Shown: in pieces, positions 25,737 through 35,171 of the stretch | Position numbering within the stretch: the stretch's first letter is position 1 | Layout: every line of letters starts with the position of its first letter | Program-made: the position numbers and the translations under genes | NCBI GenBank assembly: GCA_028283745.1 | Contig: JAPWJZ010000002.1 | Coordinates: 230,503-294,502, forward strand | Reading direction: 5' to 3' | Origin: Micavibrio sp. | GTDB taxonomy: Bacteria; Pseudomonadota; Alphaproteobacteria; Micavibrionales; UBA2020 | Length of the DNA: 64,000 nt | Notes under the pieces: generated by a model | Database searches by the model: none | The model's input: only the letters and a program-made list of their open reading frames with translations | What the model was told of the DNA's origin: nothing

Positions 25737-28160
25737 TCAGGTCTTTTTACGGCCAGTGGTTTTCTTTGTGGTTTTTTTCGAAGGTTTCTTGGCAGGTGCC
25801 GCTTTCGCTTTCGCGGCGGTTTTTTTCTTCACCGTCTTTTTCAGGGCAGGCGCCAGCAGCGGCACCTTCTGCGTCTCCTGCTCCGCCAGCTGGACGGAGG
25901 CGGAGGCATAGGCTGCCGCGTTCACAATCCCGCGGGAGGTAACGGACGGAATAAGAATATGCGCCGGCTGCGAGGTGCCAAGCAGCAGCGGCCCCACTGC
26001 AATACCGTCCGACAGCGTCTTCATCATGTGGAAGGTGATGTTGGCGGCGTCAATGTTCGGCATGATCAGCAGGTTTGCCTGCCCTTTCAGCCTCGAATTG
26101 GGGAACATCATCTGGCGGATGCTTTCATCCAGCGCGGCGGAGGCGGTCATTTCCCCCTCCACTTCAATTTCCGGCGCGTGTTCGCGGATCAGCTTTAAAG
26201 CTTCCTGCATCTTCACGCTGTCGGGGCGGTCCACACTGCCGAAGTCGGAATGGGACAGCAGCGCGACTTTCGGTTCCAGGCCAAACTTGCGCACTTCGGC
26301 GGCCGCCATGATTGTCATGTCGCAAATTTCTTCCGCGGTCGGGTTGATGTTGACGAAGGGGTCGCACAAAAAGAACGTGCCCTTCGACAAAATCATCACC
26401 GTCATGGCGGCAAAGGTTTTAATGCCGGGCGCATGGCCCAGCACATCGGTGACGGATTTCAGGTGGCGGTCATAGCGGCCGACGGTGCCGGTAATCATCG
26501 CATCCGCATCGCCCTTCTTCACCATCAGCGCCGCAATCACGGTGTTGCGGGTGCGCACGATTTGTTTAGCAAGGGCAGGGGTTACGCCCTTGCGCTCCAG
26601 CAACTGGTGGTACGTCGCCCAATAATCATTGAAGCGCTTGTCGGATTCCGGGTTGACCAGTTCAAAGTCATGGCCCTTGCGCATGCGCAGGCCCATTTTC
26701 TTGATGCGGGTCATGACAACGTCTTCGCGGCCGATGATGATGGGCTTCGCCAGCTCATCATCCACAATCGTTTGCGCGGCGTGCAGCACGCGGGTTTCTT
26801 CACCCTCGGCAAAGGCAATGCGCTTGGGGTTGGTGGCGGCGCGCGCGTAAATCGGGCGCATCAGCTGGCCCGACTTGAAGACGTATTTCGTCAGGCTTTC
26901 GGCATAGGCTTCAAAATCCGCAATCGGGCGCGTCGCAACGCCGCTGTCCATCGCGGCTTTGGCGACGGCGGGCGGAATTTTCATGATCAGGCGCGTATCG
27001 AACGGCTTCGGAATCAGGTATTCCGCGCCGAAGCTCAAGGGCACGTCGCCATACAAGGCCGCCATTTCAGCTGTCGGTTCTTCATGCGCAAGTTCGGCAA
27101 TGGCTTTTACGCAGGCAAGTTTCATCGCCTCGTTGATCGCGGTTGCGCCAACATCCAGCGCGCCGCGGAACATGAAGGGGAAGCATAATACGTTGTTCAC
27201 CTGGTTCGTATAATCCGACCGGCCCGTGCAAACGACGGCATTGGGGCTGGCGGCCTTGGCTTCATCCGGCATAATTTCGGGCGTGGGGTTCGCCAGCGCC
27301 ATAATCAGCGGCGCATCTGCCATGGTTTTCACCATCTGGCCCGTCAAAACGCCGGGCGCGGAAAGGCCGAGGAATACGTCGGCATCCTTGATCACTTCCT
27401 TCAGCGTGCGGGCTTTTGTTTCAATCGCGAAGGGGGCTTTTTCCTCGTCCATATGGACGTTGCGGCCCTTGTAGACCACGCCTTCCTTGTCGGTGAGGGT
27501 GATGTTCTTTTTCGGCAGGCCCATGCCCACCAGCAGTTGCACGCAGGCCATGGCGGCGGCGCCCGCGCCGGAGGTCACAAGCTTGACGTTCTTGATGTCG
27601 CGCTTTGCGTACTTCAGCCAGTTGGTGAAGGCTGCGCCGACGATAATGGCGGTGCCGTGCTGGTCGTCGTGGAAGACGGGAATATTCATGCGCTCTTTGC
27701 AGCGGCGCTCGATTTCAAAACATTCCGGCGATTTGATGTCTTCAAGGTTGATACCGCCAAACGACGGTTCCAGCGCTGCGACGATATCGACGATTTTATC
27801 GATGTTCTTTTCGTTGATTTCAATGTCGATGGCATCAATGCCGGCGAACTTTTTAAACAGCACGGCCTTGCCTTCCATCACCGGCTTGGCGGCGAGGGGG
27901 CCAATATCCCCAAGGCCCAGCACGGCGGTGCCGTTGGTGATGACGGCAACAAGGTTGCCGCGCGCGGTGTAGTCATAGGCCGCGCCCGGGTTCTCGGCAA
28001 TTTCAAGGCAGGGTGCAGCCACGCCGGGGGAATAGGCCAGCGCAAGGTCGCGCTGCGAGACAAGCGCCTTCGTCGGCGTGATGGTGATCTTGCCGGGGCC
28101 GTTCGGGTTGCGGTGATAGTCGAGAGCCGCCTGGTACAGCGCGTCTTTTTTCAGTGACAT
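25737..28160 (-). CDS. maeB: NADP-dependent malic enzyme with phosphotransacetylase-like domain
   Basis: An 807-residue multidomain protein. Residues about 1-425 are malic enzyme (malate to pyruvate and CO2, NAD(P)+), with the [21 protein letters not shown] and [11 protein letters not shown] motifs. Residues about 430-755 match the phosphate acetyl/butyryltransferase domain, which in MaeB is regulatory and not catalytic. From about residue 774 the chain ends in a 34-residue Lys/Ala/Thr tail of repeated KK, KKT and KAKA units, unusual for this enzyme and like histone H1-type tails. mgtE follows closely. Confidence 0.95.
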   Translation of the reverse strand: MSLKKDALYQAALDYHRNPNGPGKITITPTKALVSQRDLALAYSPGVAAPCLEIAENPGAAYDYTARGNLVAVITNGTAVLGLGDIGPLAAKPVMEGKAVLFKKFAGIDAIDIEINEKNIDKIVDIVAALEPSFGGINLEDIKSPECFEIERRCKERMNIPVFHDDQHGTAIIVGAAFTNWLKYAKRDIKNVKLVTSGAGAAAMACVQLLVGMGLPKKNITLTDKEGVVYKGRNVHMDEEKAPFAIETKARTLKEVIKDADVFLGLSAPGVLTGQMVKTMADAPLIMALANPTPEIMPDEAKAASPNAVVCTGRSDYTNQVNNVLCFPFMFRGALDVGATAINEAMKLACVKAIAELAHEEPTAEMAALYGDVPLSFGAEYLIPKPFDTRLIMKIPPAVAKAAMDSGVATRPIADFEAYAESLTKYVFKSGQLMRPIYARAATNPKRIAFAEGEETRVLHAAQTIVDDELAKPIIIGREDVVMTRIKKMGLRMRKGHDFELVNPESDKRFNDYWATYHQLLERKGVTPALAKQIVRTRNTVIAALMVKKGDADAMITGTVGRYDRHLKSVTDVLGHAPGIKTFAAMTVMILSKGTFFLCDPFVNINPTAEEICDMTIMAAAEVRKFGLEPKVALLSHSDFGSVDRPDSVKMQEALKLIREHAPEIEVEGEMTASAALDESIRQMMFPNSRLKGQANLLIMPNIDAANITFHMMKTLSDGIAVGPLLLGTSQPAHILIPSVTSRGIVNAAAYASASVQLAEQETQKVPLLAPALKKTVKKKTAAKAKAAPAKKPSKKTTKKTTGRKKT

Positions 28161-28294
28161 GATATTCTCAAAAACTCCAGATGGAAGCCGCGTTTGGAAG
28201 CTGGTGAAAGAAACAGGTAAAAACGCCTAAACCCTTGAAAAGAAGGTAGCATGTTTTTATCACGAACGGGATTTGAAAAGCCTTGAAACAGGCA

Positions 28295-28327
28295 TAAAAA
28301 AAGCCCGCTCTATCGGGGGCTTTTTTA
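28295..28327 (-). terminator. Terminator after tRNA-Leu
   Basis: Read on the minus strand, AAAAAAGCCC pairs with GGGCTTTTTT around a short loop with two extra bases. A T-run follows, 8 bases beyond the tRNA 3' end. Confidence 0.85.
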
Positions 28328-28334
28328 AAGAGAA

Positions 28335-28419
28335 TGGTGCGGTCAAGAAGACTCGAACTTCCACGGGTCGCCCCACAGCGACCTCAACGCTGCGCGTCTA
28401 CCAATTCCGCCATGACCGC
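28335..28419 (-). tRNA. tRNA-Leu (anticodon GAG)
   Basis: An 85-nt gene including encoded CCA. The acceptor GCGGTCA pairs with TGACCGC and the discriminator is A. The anticodon stem CAGCG/CGCTG holds the loop TTGAGGT, giving GAG. A long variable arm marks a class II tRNA. It decodes CUC and CUU. It is followed by its own terminator. Confidence 0.96.
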
Positions 28420-28533
28420 ACACTTGGTACATAGTTCTGGTAGAACCAAAAACGGTGCTAACACCGTTCCCGGAAACGCTATTTCAATAACAGATAGGCG
28501 ATAGGGATGCAAGAGGCTTTAAAAAGAAGCCGC

Positions 28534-29058
28534 TTAGTTGCGTTTCGGCCCGAAAGACGTAAAGCCGGAAGCCGGTTTTGGCTCCGCAGCGGGTTTCGGG
28601 GGCAGAATCAGGCCTTTTTTTGCCGTACGGTCGAAGAAAATATCATCCAGCCCTTCGCGGAACTGCTTGGGCAGCAGGCGGTAGGCGGCCATATAATGGT
28701 GTTTCGGCTCTTCCCCGCCGGGGGTGGCCTTGTATTTCAGCAGCGATTCTTCAATGTCGCGCAGAATCAGGCTGGCGTTATCGAAGTTCATTTCGGCGGC
28801 TTCGCCCGCATAGGGGCGGCGGCCCAGGTGCTTTTCAGCAGCAGCAAGGTAGGCGCGGCTGACATCCTGCAGGCCGGCCGTGACCTGCTTCAGGTTATGC
28901 TTGCTGGTAATCGTCCACTGGCCGCTTTTATCGCGTTTCGCGGTGAACTGGATGAATTTATCCGTGCCTTCAAGGTCGGGGATGGGCAGCTTGCGCGTTA
29001 CCATCTGCGTGACCTGGTCGAAAGAATCAGCGGCTTTGTTAAATATCTTTTTCAGCAT
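28534..29058 (-). CDS. Hypothetical protein, 174 residues
   Basis: Not recognised. A soluble, helical protein beginning [16 protein letters not shown], with no signal peptide. The centre has a helix-rich segment with several Leu/Tyr (about 95-140). The C-terminus has a Pro/Ala/Lys linker ([12 protein letters not shown]) and ends FGPKRN. GCAGGA lies 6 bases before the ATG at 29058, favouring it over an upstream start at 29139. It diverges from lipB. Confidence 0.65.
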   Translation of the reverse strand: MLKKIFNKAADSFDQVTQMVTRKLPIPDLEGTDKFIQFTAKRDKSGQWTITSKHNLKQVTAGLQDVSRAYLAAAEKHLGRRPYAGEAAEMNFDNASLILRDIEESLLKYKATPGGEEPKHHYMAAYRLLPKQFREGLDDIFFDRTAKKGLILPPKPAAEPKPASGFTSFGPKRN

Positions 29059-29230
29059 AAGATTCCTGCTTTTGCTTTTACAGATTCCTGTAATTTTCAC
29101 AAAAAGATGCGGCAAGGTGTTGAATTTTTGTAGATACACCGGCCCGATATGTCAAGGGGGGCTTTTCAACCACGGGAGCATAATATACTTTATGCGAATT
29201 CATACTGTATATTTGGAAAGATTTTATTGC

Positions 29231-29977
29231 ATGGCCCTCGCAGAAAAAGCGGCGCCCAAAAGTGCTGCGGCACAACCGGCTCCCACCAAGACGCCTACGA
29301 AGATGAATGTTAAGATGAACCCTGCCAAGAAATTTAAAATGCCCGAATGGCATGTCGATGACCGCCCCGTGCCCTACGACCGGGCGCTGGCTTTCATGGA
29401 AGCCAAAGTCGCCCTCATCCGCGAAAAGGCAGACCCCGAATATGTCTGGCTGCTGGAACACCCGCCGGTCTATACCGCCGGCACCAGCGCCGACCCGAAA
29501 GATTTGCTCAACCCGCGCTTCCCCGTTTATAACGCGGGCCGCGGCGGTCAATACACCTATCACGGCCCGGGCCAGCGCGTGGCTTATGCCATGCTCGACC
29601 TCAACAAGCGCGGGCCTGACTTGCGCTTGCACGTGCAGAACCTTGAGCAATGGGTCATCGACACGCTGAAGGGCTTTGATGTGGATGGCGAGCGCCGCGA
29701 AGGCCGTGTCGGCATCTGGGTCGATATGCACAAGCACGGCCAGCCGAAGGGCAGTGAAAGCAAAATCGCCGCCATTGGCGTGCGCGTGCGCAAATGGGTC
29801 ACGTTCCACGGCGTTTCCATCAACATCAACCCCGACATGTCGCATTACAGCGGCATCGTGCCCTGCGGCATTTCGCAATACGGCGTCACGTCGTTGCACA
29901 AGCTTGGCCTTAAGGTGACCATGGCGGAATTCGACAAGGCGCTGAAGGCAAACTGGGAAAAAACTTTTGGCGGTTGA
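29231..29977 (+). CDS. lipB: Octanoyl-[acyl carrier protein]-protein N-octanoyltransferase
   Basis: A 248-residue enzyme that moves octanoate from ACP to lipoyl domains of 2-oxoacid dehydrogenases and GcvH, the first step of lipoate synthesis. The catalytic Lys178 ([11 protein letters not shown]) and Cys212 ([15 protein letters not shown]) are present, with [12 protein letters not shown] near 104-115. Normal LipB begins around residue 38 ([14 protein letters not shown]); the first 37 residues are an Ala/Pro/Thr/Lys-rich extension. Further starts at 29303 and 29315 would trim most of it, and an upstream in-frame ATG at 29192 would lengthen it. The next gene overlaps its stop. Confidence 0.93.
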   Translation: MALAEKAAPKSAAAQPAPTKTPTKMNVKMNPAKKFKMPEWHVDDRPVPYDRALAFMEAKVALIREKADPEYVWLLEHPPVYTAGTSADPKDLLNPRFPVYNAGRGGQYTYHGPGQRVAYAMLDLNKRGPDLRLHVQNLEQWVIDTLKGFDVDGERREGRVGIWVDMHKHGQPKGSESKIAAIGVRVRKWVTFHGVSININPDMSHYSGIVPCGISQYGVTSLHKLGLKVTMAEFDKALKANWEKTFGG

Positions 29978-30440
29978 TACTGCCAGTAAAGTTGTCGCCT
30001 ACGAAAAGCCAAAGCCGGTTTTGCTCGCGCTCATGATTGTGCTGACAGTTGCGGGCCTTTTTGGCGCGCACTGGCAGCGGCGGCAAACGGCGGGGGCTGC
30101 GGGTGACAGTCTTACGTGGCACCAACTGCAGGGCGTGCATGCCTCCAGCACCGCGCTTGTATTTCCCCCCACTGTTGCGGCGCTGGACGGCAAAACCATA
30201 CACATCACCGGCTATATTTTCCCGCTTGCTGGCGCGGAAGGCCAGCGGCACTTCCTGCTCAGTGCTACAGGCCCCGCCTGTCCCTTCTGTCTGCCCGGCG
30301 GCCCCGCCGACATGATGGATGTAAACGCCGTAAAGACCATTCCCTATGCCGATGCCCCCGTCACCATCACCGGCACCCTTCATTTGGCAAAACACCCCGG
30401 TGACGGCCCCTTTTACGCGCTGGCGGATGCGCAGCTATAA
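29967..30440 (+). CDS. Small membrane-anchored CxxC protein (DUF3299-like)
   Basis: A 157-residue protein with one membrane segment at about 17-36 after a short basic start, and a periplasmic part with a C-P-F-C motif in [11 protein letters not shown] near 104-114. The beta-rich layout with [12 protein letters not shown] recalls DUF3299 proteins; this is recalled similarity and not certain. The frame opens with TTG at 29967, overlapping the lipB stop by 11 bases, with GGGA 8 bases upstream. A later ATG would cut into the membrane segment. Co-transcription with lipB is likely. A thiol, metal or redox role is only suggested by CxxC. Confidence 0.65.
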   Translation: MAVDTASKVVAYEKPKPVLLALMIVLTVAGLFGAHWQRRQTAGAAGDSLTWHQLQGVHASSTALVFPPTVAALDGKTIHITGYIFPLAGAEGQRHFLLSATGPACPFCLPGGPADMMDVNAVKTIPYADAPVTITGTLHLAKHPGDGPFYALADAQL

Positions 30441-30582
30441 TTCGTTTTCATGACCAATGCCTTTAATGGGCGTTATTTTACCCGAATCGTTTGCATATTT
30501 TTGAGGTTGTGGTATCTCTACACCTTCACCCGCCAGCCCCGATTTTCCCGCTCTTTCGCAACAAAACTGGCTTATCAACAGG

Positions 30583-30609
30583 TTATTACGTAATATTATT
30601 ACGTCAATA
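30583..30609 (+). repeat. AT-rich tandem repeat upstream of the HNH-like gene
   Basis: Two adjacent copies of TTATTACGT(C)AATA occupy 30583-30595 and 30596-30609. A DnaA-box-like TTATCAACA lies just before, at 30572-30580. Possible operator or promoter element. Confidence 0.55.
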
Positions 30610-30659
30610 ATCATTTGATTTTCCAAATATTATCTTCTAAGTTGATCGCACGTTCTGAA

Positions 30660-30675
30660 CATTCATTCATTCATT
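30660..30675 (+). repeat. (ATTC)n microsatellite
   Basis: Three tandem ATTC units flanked by ATT lie about 30 bases before the start codon of the HNH-like gene. Short; a slippage target is possible. Confidence 0.4.
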
Positions 30676-30704
30676 GCAGCCTGTTGGCTGAATCGGGGTG
30701 GACT

Positions 30705-32186
30705 ATGGCGAAACGCGTTTCGGCTGATACGATTACCGAAATTACAACGTCGAAGGCTTTCTTTGAGCCTGGACAAGCCGTTCCGTCTTCCGTCCCCACC
30801 GTCGAACAACTGATCAACGATATTCGCAGCCAGCTGGCCAGCCGCCTTAAAACGGCCGAAGCTGCAGACCGCAACGGCACCTATAACCCCGATGCGCGCC
30901 CCCGCCAGCAAAGCCTCGCCGAAGCGCAAAAAGACAGAAGCGATTTCGAGCAGATCATCAAGGAAATTCCCGCAGGCTTCCGTCTCGCGCCCGTGCTGTA
31001 CAACCGCATTTCGACCGATGAAAACGCGACCATCAAGCAGGAATACTCCTTTAAAGTCCGCCCGTCCTTCATGCGCTTCCTTGCCAATGAACACGCGGCT
31101 GAACTGAAAGACCTCGGCATCTGCCAGCATGGCATCGACCGCATGGCGCAGGGCCTTGACCCCGCGAACGCGCAAGGCGAGCCGTATTCGGTCAACGTCG
31201 ACCACATCATTGAACGCGCAGGCTCCGGCAAATGGGGCAAGACCAAATCGGCGGATGATGACCAGCCGGCTTTCGGTGATACGTTCAACGTCAACCACTT
31301 CGGCAACTTCATGCTGCTGCCGGAAAAAATCCACGAATTCAAAAACGCGCTGAACGACCTGCAAAAGGCCAGCTATACATCTGTCGGGAATTCAAAATGG
31401 ATCCTGATGATGACTCCGGAGCGCAACGACCTTTTCAGCGGCTTCGTCTGCCCGAAACTGGAAGCCGGCCACCGTCTTGCCGGCCTTGAAACCCGTCCGT
31501 ATGATGATTTCAAGCGTATCGAGCATGGCCAGTACATTCTTGCCGTTACACTGTCAAAAGTGGACGATATGCGCAAAATGGGCGATGTTCTGAACACCGT
31601 CTGCGATCTTATCGACCGCGCCGACAGCCTGCAGGGCAAGGTTGCCGCCCTGGCCGAGCGCGAGCGCAAAGATAACGGCAGCAGCACCTTTAACCAGGCA
31701 TTCCGCGACGCCGTGCATAAAGACGGCAAAGTGGAAGACTATGTCGACAACATGGTACGCCCCGCGCTGAAAGACGTGACGGATTATGTGACCACGCTGT
31801 TCGACCGCCTGACCGTGCATCTGGACGACCAGAAGCAGCGCGCCGCCTTCTGGGAGTTTGCGCACTTCTTCCGCAGCCCCAAAATGCGCGACCTGCGCTT
31901 TGATGTGGAGGCGCTGCCCTTCGAAGAAGCTTCCGAGATGCATGAAAAATTCAACATGCTGAACCTGAAAGTCACCGAAGTCTGCGACCGTCTCGATGCG
32001 GAAGGCAAAGCTGCCCGCCGCTTGCGCGACCAAAGCAACCCCGCGAATGACGACAGCTTCCGCAACGGCTTCAACGGTGCCGGCCGCAATGGCGGCAGCA
32101 ACCCCCGCGGCCAGAATGATAACCGTCCCCACCGCGGTGGCCCCGTCACCCGAGATGATTTCGGCCGTAAACAGCGCACCCGCTAA
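30705..32186 (+). CDS. Putative HNH-like protein with Gly/Arg/Asn-rich tail
   Basis: A 493-residue protein not assigned to a known family. Residues 163-214 resemble a divergent HNH (beta-beta-alpha metal) nuclease site: Asp166-His167-Ile168 in VNVDHIIERA, Asn201 in NHFGNFMLLPEK, then His210 with Lys213 in IHEFKN. No zinc-knuckle cysteines are present. Residues about 330-450 are helical and charged. The last 40 residues are rich in Gly, Asn and Arg with R-G-G and N-R-P-H-R patterns, like RNA-binding tails. No signal peptide, so probably cytosolic. The ATG at 30705 follows GGGGTGGACT. An AT-rich regulatory region and a strong terminator make it a single-gene unit. Nuclease activity is inferred only. 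Confidence 0.7.
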   Translation: MAKRVSADTITEITTSKAFFEPGQAVPSSVPTVEQLINDIRSQLASRLKTAEAADRNGTYNPDARPRQQSLAEAQKDRSDFEQIIKEIPAGFRLAPVLYNRISTDENATIKQEYSFKVRPSFMRFLANEHAAELKDLGICQHGIDRMAQGLDPANAQGEPYSVNVDHIIERAGSGKWGKTKSADDDQPAFGDTFNVNHFGNFMLLPEKIHEFKNALNDLQKASYTSVGNSKWILMMTPERNDLFSGFVCPKLEAGHRLAGLETRPYDDFKRIEHGQYILAVTLSKVDDMRKMGDVLNTVCDLIDRADSLQGKVAALAERERKDNGSSTFNQAFRDAVHKDGKVEDYVDNMVRPALKDVTDYVTTLFDRLTVHLDDQKQRAAFWEFAHFFRSPKMRDLRFDVEALPFEEASEMHEKFNMLNLKVTEVCDRLDAEGKAARRLRDQSNPANDDSFRNGFNGAGRNGGSNPRGQNDNRPHRGGPVTRDDFGRKQRTR

Positions 32187-32213
32187 GATTTGACCAACTG
32201 TTGTTACACACAA

Positions 32214-32249
32214 GAAAACGGGCCATTCTTCGGGAAGGCCCGTTTTTCT
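32214..32249 (+). terminator. Terminator of the HNH-like gene
   Basis: ACGGGCC pairs with GGCCCGT, continued by a short stem closed by a TTCG tetraloop. It is followed by TTTTTCTTT. Confidence 0.92.
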
Positions 32250-32296
32250 TTGTGCGGCGGAGCGGCGTTAATTTCATAACATAACGGTGTCAAGAT

Positions 32297-32314
32297 ATGG
32301 TATTATAATACCAT
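32297..32314. promoter_or_regulatory. Perfect 18-bp palindrome containing a TATAAT -10 box
   Basis: ATGGTATTATAATACCAT is fully self-complementary and contains TATAAT at 32304-32309. A start near 32316 would coincide with the ATG at 32317. It looks like an operator laid over the promoter of the ankyrin gene. Confidence 0.6.
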
Positions 32315-32316
32315 TA

Positions 32317-33009
32317 ATGGCTATTCGATTCTCACACGCGGGTGTTTCATTGGGCTTCCTCCGGCATATGCTGCAAAAAGCGGTTTACGGCACCCAAGGG
32401 CTGCTGGATATGCAGCTGCGCGATGAAGCCGAGCGCGGCAATGGATCCACCGCAGCAATTTCAGCCCTGCTGGCGCAGGGCGCACAGCTTGAAAGCACCG
32501 ACATGCGCGGCGAAACCGCGCTGCACCACAGCCTGCAGCATGGCACCGCTGAAGTGCAGCAATTTTTGCTGGATGCAGGCGCAAATACCGGTGCCCGCAG
32601 CTTTATGGGGCTGACCCCGCTTATGTTCGCCGCCCGCCGCAACCTGGCCGCGACCGCCCGCATTCTGGACGTAAATGCTGCAGTCGATGATATTACCCCC
32701 GCCGCTGAAACCGCGCTGATGATGGCGGTGGATGCCGGCAAAATTGATGTCGCGCAGGCGCTATTTAAAGCGGGCGCCGACCCCGCAAAGGCGGATGGCT
32801 ATGGCCGCTCTGCCCTGCACCGCGCCCTGCAGCAAAACCAGCCCGCCCTGCTGGTCCTTTTTATGCCGGAGGTCGAGGCGCGGCTGGCCTTTATCAAGGC
32901 GAATGACATATCCTATGCTGCGGCAGGGCAGGGGGTGCAAACGGGGCGCAGCTTCAAACCGCTGAAGCCGCTGCGGTTTGGCAATAAAGGCGGCGCTGCT
33001 TTTGCCTGA
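32317..33009 (+). CDS. Ankyrin-repeat protein
   Basis: A 230-residue protein with about four ankyrin repeats (roughly 40-195), recognisable by MRGETALHHSLQHGTAEVQQ, LTPLMFAARR, ETALMMAVDAGKID and GRSALHRALQQNQ. It probably binds a partner protein. There is no signal peptide. The basic C-terminal tail ends KGGAAFA. The start is uncertain: GTG at 32287 lies upstream of the likely -10 box, ATG at 32317 lies at the inferred transcription start, and ATG at 32368 is also in frame. None has a clear ribosome site, so a leaderless message is possible. Confidence 0.82.
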   Translation: MAIRFSHAGVSLGFLRHMLQKAVYGTQGLLDMQLRDEAERGNGSTAAISALLAQGAQLESTDMRGETALHHSLQHGTAEVQQFLLDAGANTGARSFMGLTPLMFAARRNLAATARILDVNAAVDDITPAAETALMMAVDAGKIDVAQALFKAGADPAKADGYGRSALHRALQQNQPALLVLFMPEVEARLAFIKANDISYAAAGQGVQTGRSFKPLKPLRFGNKGGAAFA

Positions 33010-33121
33010 CACGCCGCTCTTGAAACCTTAATAAGCCTTTCAATTCATTCATCAATATGTTAAAAGTGGCGAGTTTGAAGACAGGCGCTATATAGTGCGC
33101 CTTGAAAGGATTTTTAAAGCC

Positions 33122-34498
33122 ATGACCGCCCAGTCGATTAAAACCCCCGCGAAAACCGCCAATCCCCCCGTTGATGTCGAAGCCCTGTGCAGGGCCTATG
33201 TCGACCGCAAGGCGAAAATTGGCATCATCGGTCTTGGTTATGTCGGCCTGCCGCTCGCCTGCGCCATTTGCGATGAAGGCTTTACGGCTGTCGGGTTTGA
33301 TATTGATACCGGCAAAATCGACAAGCTGAGGGCCGGGCAGTCGTACATCGGCAACATTCACAACGACCGTATCTCCGGCTTTGTGAATGACAAGAAGTTC
33401 ATCCCCACCAACGATTTCACCGGTCTTGCCGATGTTGACGCGATTTTGATGTGCGTGCCGACACCGCTCAACAAAAACCGCGAACCCGACATGACCTATG
33501 TGGTGAAAACCACGGAATCTGTCGCGAAGTACCTGCGCCCCGGCCAGCTGATTGTGCTGGAATCCACCACCTACCCCGGCACCACGCGCGACCTTGTCCG
33601 CCCCATTCTGGAAGAAGCGACGGGTTTGAAGTCGGGGGTTGATTTCTTCCTCGCCTTCTCGCCGGAACGTGAAGACCCCGGCAATGCAAAATTCCACACC
33701 GCCGTTATTCCCAAGGTGATTGGCGGGGATGGCCCTGCCGCGCTTAAAATTGCGCAGACCATGTATGACCAGTTCCTCGAAAAAACCGTCGCGGTGTCAT
33801 CTGCCGAAACGGCGGAAGCCGTGAAGCTGACGGAAAACGTGTTCCGTTCCGTCAACATCGCGCTCGTCAATGAACTCAAAGTCATTTACGACGCCATGGG
33901 CATTGATATCTGGGAAGTCATTAACGCTGCCAAAACCAAGCCCTTCGGCTATATGCCCTTCTATCCCGGCCCCGGCCTTGGCGGTCACTGCATCCCCATT
34001 GATCCGTTCTATTTAACGTGGAAAGCGCGTGAATACGGCATCACCACCAAGTTCATCGAGCTGGCGGGTGAAATCAACGTTTCCATGCCGCGCTTTGTCG
34101 TCAACCGTCTTGCCGAAACGCTGGATACGCGCAGCGCAACGTCACTTAACGGCGCTAAGATCCTTATTATCGGCATGGCATACAAGAAAAACGTCGCCGA
34201 CATCCGCGAAAGCCCGGCCTTTGCGGTGATGGAACTGCTGAAGGCCCGCAAAGCCGATGTCACCTTCCACGACCCGCATGTGGATATTATTCCGCCCACG
34301 CGCGAACACGCGGCCTTCACCGGCCTTACCTCCGTCGCGCTGGATGCAAAAACCGTGGCGGCGCAGGATGCGGTGGTGATCATCACCGACCATGACGCGG
34401 TTGATTATGGCATGATCGCCAAGGAAGCCGCGCTGGTGGTGGACACCCGCAACGCGCTTGCCGGCATTACCGACCGCGGCAACATCGTGAAGGCTTAA
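33122..34498 (+). CDS. UDP-sugar dehydrogenase (UDP-GlcNAc 6-dehydrogenase type)
   Basis: A 458-residue NAD-dependent four-electron dehydrogenase. It oxidises a UDP-hexose(amine) to its uronic acid for capsule or O-antigen synthesis. The NAD motif G-L-G-Y-V-G is at 37-42, and the nucleophile Cys290 is in PGPGLGGHCIPIDP. The pattern, with the ESTTYPGTTRD segment, fits the WbpA/UDP-GlcNAc group better than Ugd. AAGGA precedes the ATG at 33122. No other sugar genes are next to it. Confidence 0.9.
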   Translation: MTAQSIKTPAKTANPPVDVEALCRAYVDRKAKIGIIGLGYVGLPLACAICDEGFTAVGFDIDTGKIDKLRAGQSYIGNIHNDRISGFVNDKKFIPTNDFTGLADVDAILMCVPTPLNKNREPDMTYVVKTTESVAKYLRPGQLIVLESTTYPGTTRDLVRPILEEATGLKSGVDFFLAFSPEREDPGNAKFHTAVIPKVIGGDGPAALKIAQTMYDQFLEKTVAVSSAETAEAVKLTENVFRSVNIALVNELKVIYDAMGIDIWEVINAAKTKPFGYMPFYPGPGLGGHCIPIDPFYLTWKAREYGITTKFIELAGEINVSMPRFVVNRLAETLDTRSATSLNGAKILIIGMAYKKNVADIRESPAFAVMELLKARKADVTFHDPHVDIIPPTREHAAFTGLTSVALDAKTVAAQDAVVIITDHDAVDYGMIAKEAALVVDTRNALAGITDRGNIVKA

Positions 34499-34588
34499 AG
34501 CCTTCCCAATCTTGGTCTTTGCAGCCGTGCATGGCTTGCGCTAGACTACAGCGCAGGAACTTATTCGTCTTTCAAAAAGGATTTCAGC

Positions 34589-35122
34589 ATGTTCGGTCTT
34601 GGTGGCCCCAGCAAGGAAATGAAAGCTGCCCGTACCGGCGCCCGCGAAAAGCTTGCCAAGGCGCGTGAAGCCGCCCGTAACCTCAGCCAGAACGGCGATC
34701 TTCTTAACAAGGATCAGGAAACAGTTTCCTCTGACCCGCGCGTCGGCGCGGCAATTGTTTATGCAGCGGCCTTAATTCTGGCGTTCGTGCTGGCGGAAGG
34801 GCCTATCGCGCACGGCGGTATAAACATCCATACCGGCAGTGACGGCCTCGACCGGCTGATGTTCAGCGGCACGCCGGCGAGTTTCTCCAGCAACCAAAGT
34901 GTAGATTATATTCTTACGCTTATGATCCGCGCTTTTATCTTCTGGATCGCGGCGGGTATCCTGCCCTTCATTAGCCTTGCCTGGCAGCGTGCGCTCGACC
35001 AGGCGCACATGAACCCCTTCCGCATTATGTGGGGCATGCCGATCGCACTGACGACGATTTACTTTATTTCCCGCGACTACCTTGGCCCATTAGCCGAAAC
35101 ACTGCTGGGCATGATGCGCTAG
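34589..35122 (+). CDS. Hypothetical membrane protein, 177 residues
   Basis: Not recognised. The first 45 residues are a charged amphipathic helix rich in Lys/Arg/Ala. They are followed by membrane segments at about 52-69, 107-130 and 143-160, with a 35-residue polar loop between the first two. AAGGA precedes the ATG. It lies 49 bases upstream of the TerC-family gene and could share its transcript. Confidence 0.75.
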   Translation: MFGLGGPSKEMKAARTGAREKLAKAREAARNLSQNGDLLNKDQETVSSDPRVGAAIVYAAALILAFVLAEGPIAHGGINIHTGSDGLDRLMFSGTPASFSSNQSVDYILTLMIRAFIFWIAAGILPFISLAWQRALDQAHMNPFRIMWGMPIALTTIYFISRDYLGPLAETLLGMMR

Positions 35123-35171
35123 GAACGAATGGCGGCAATAGCCGCCGGTGATTATAGAGGGCAGGATATAA

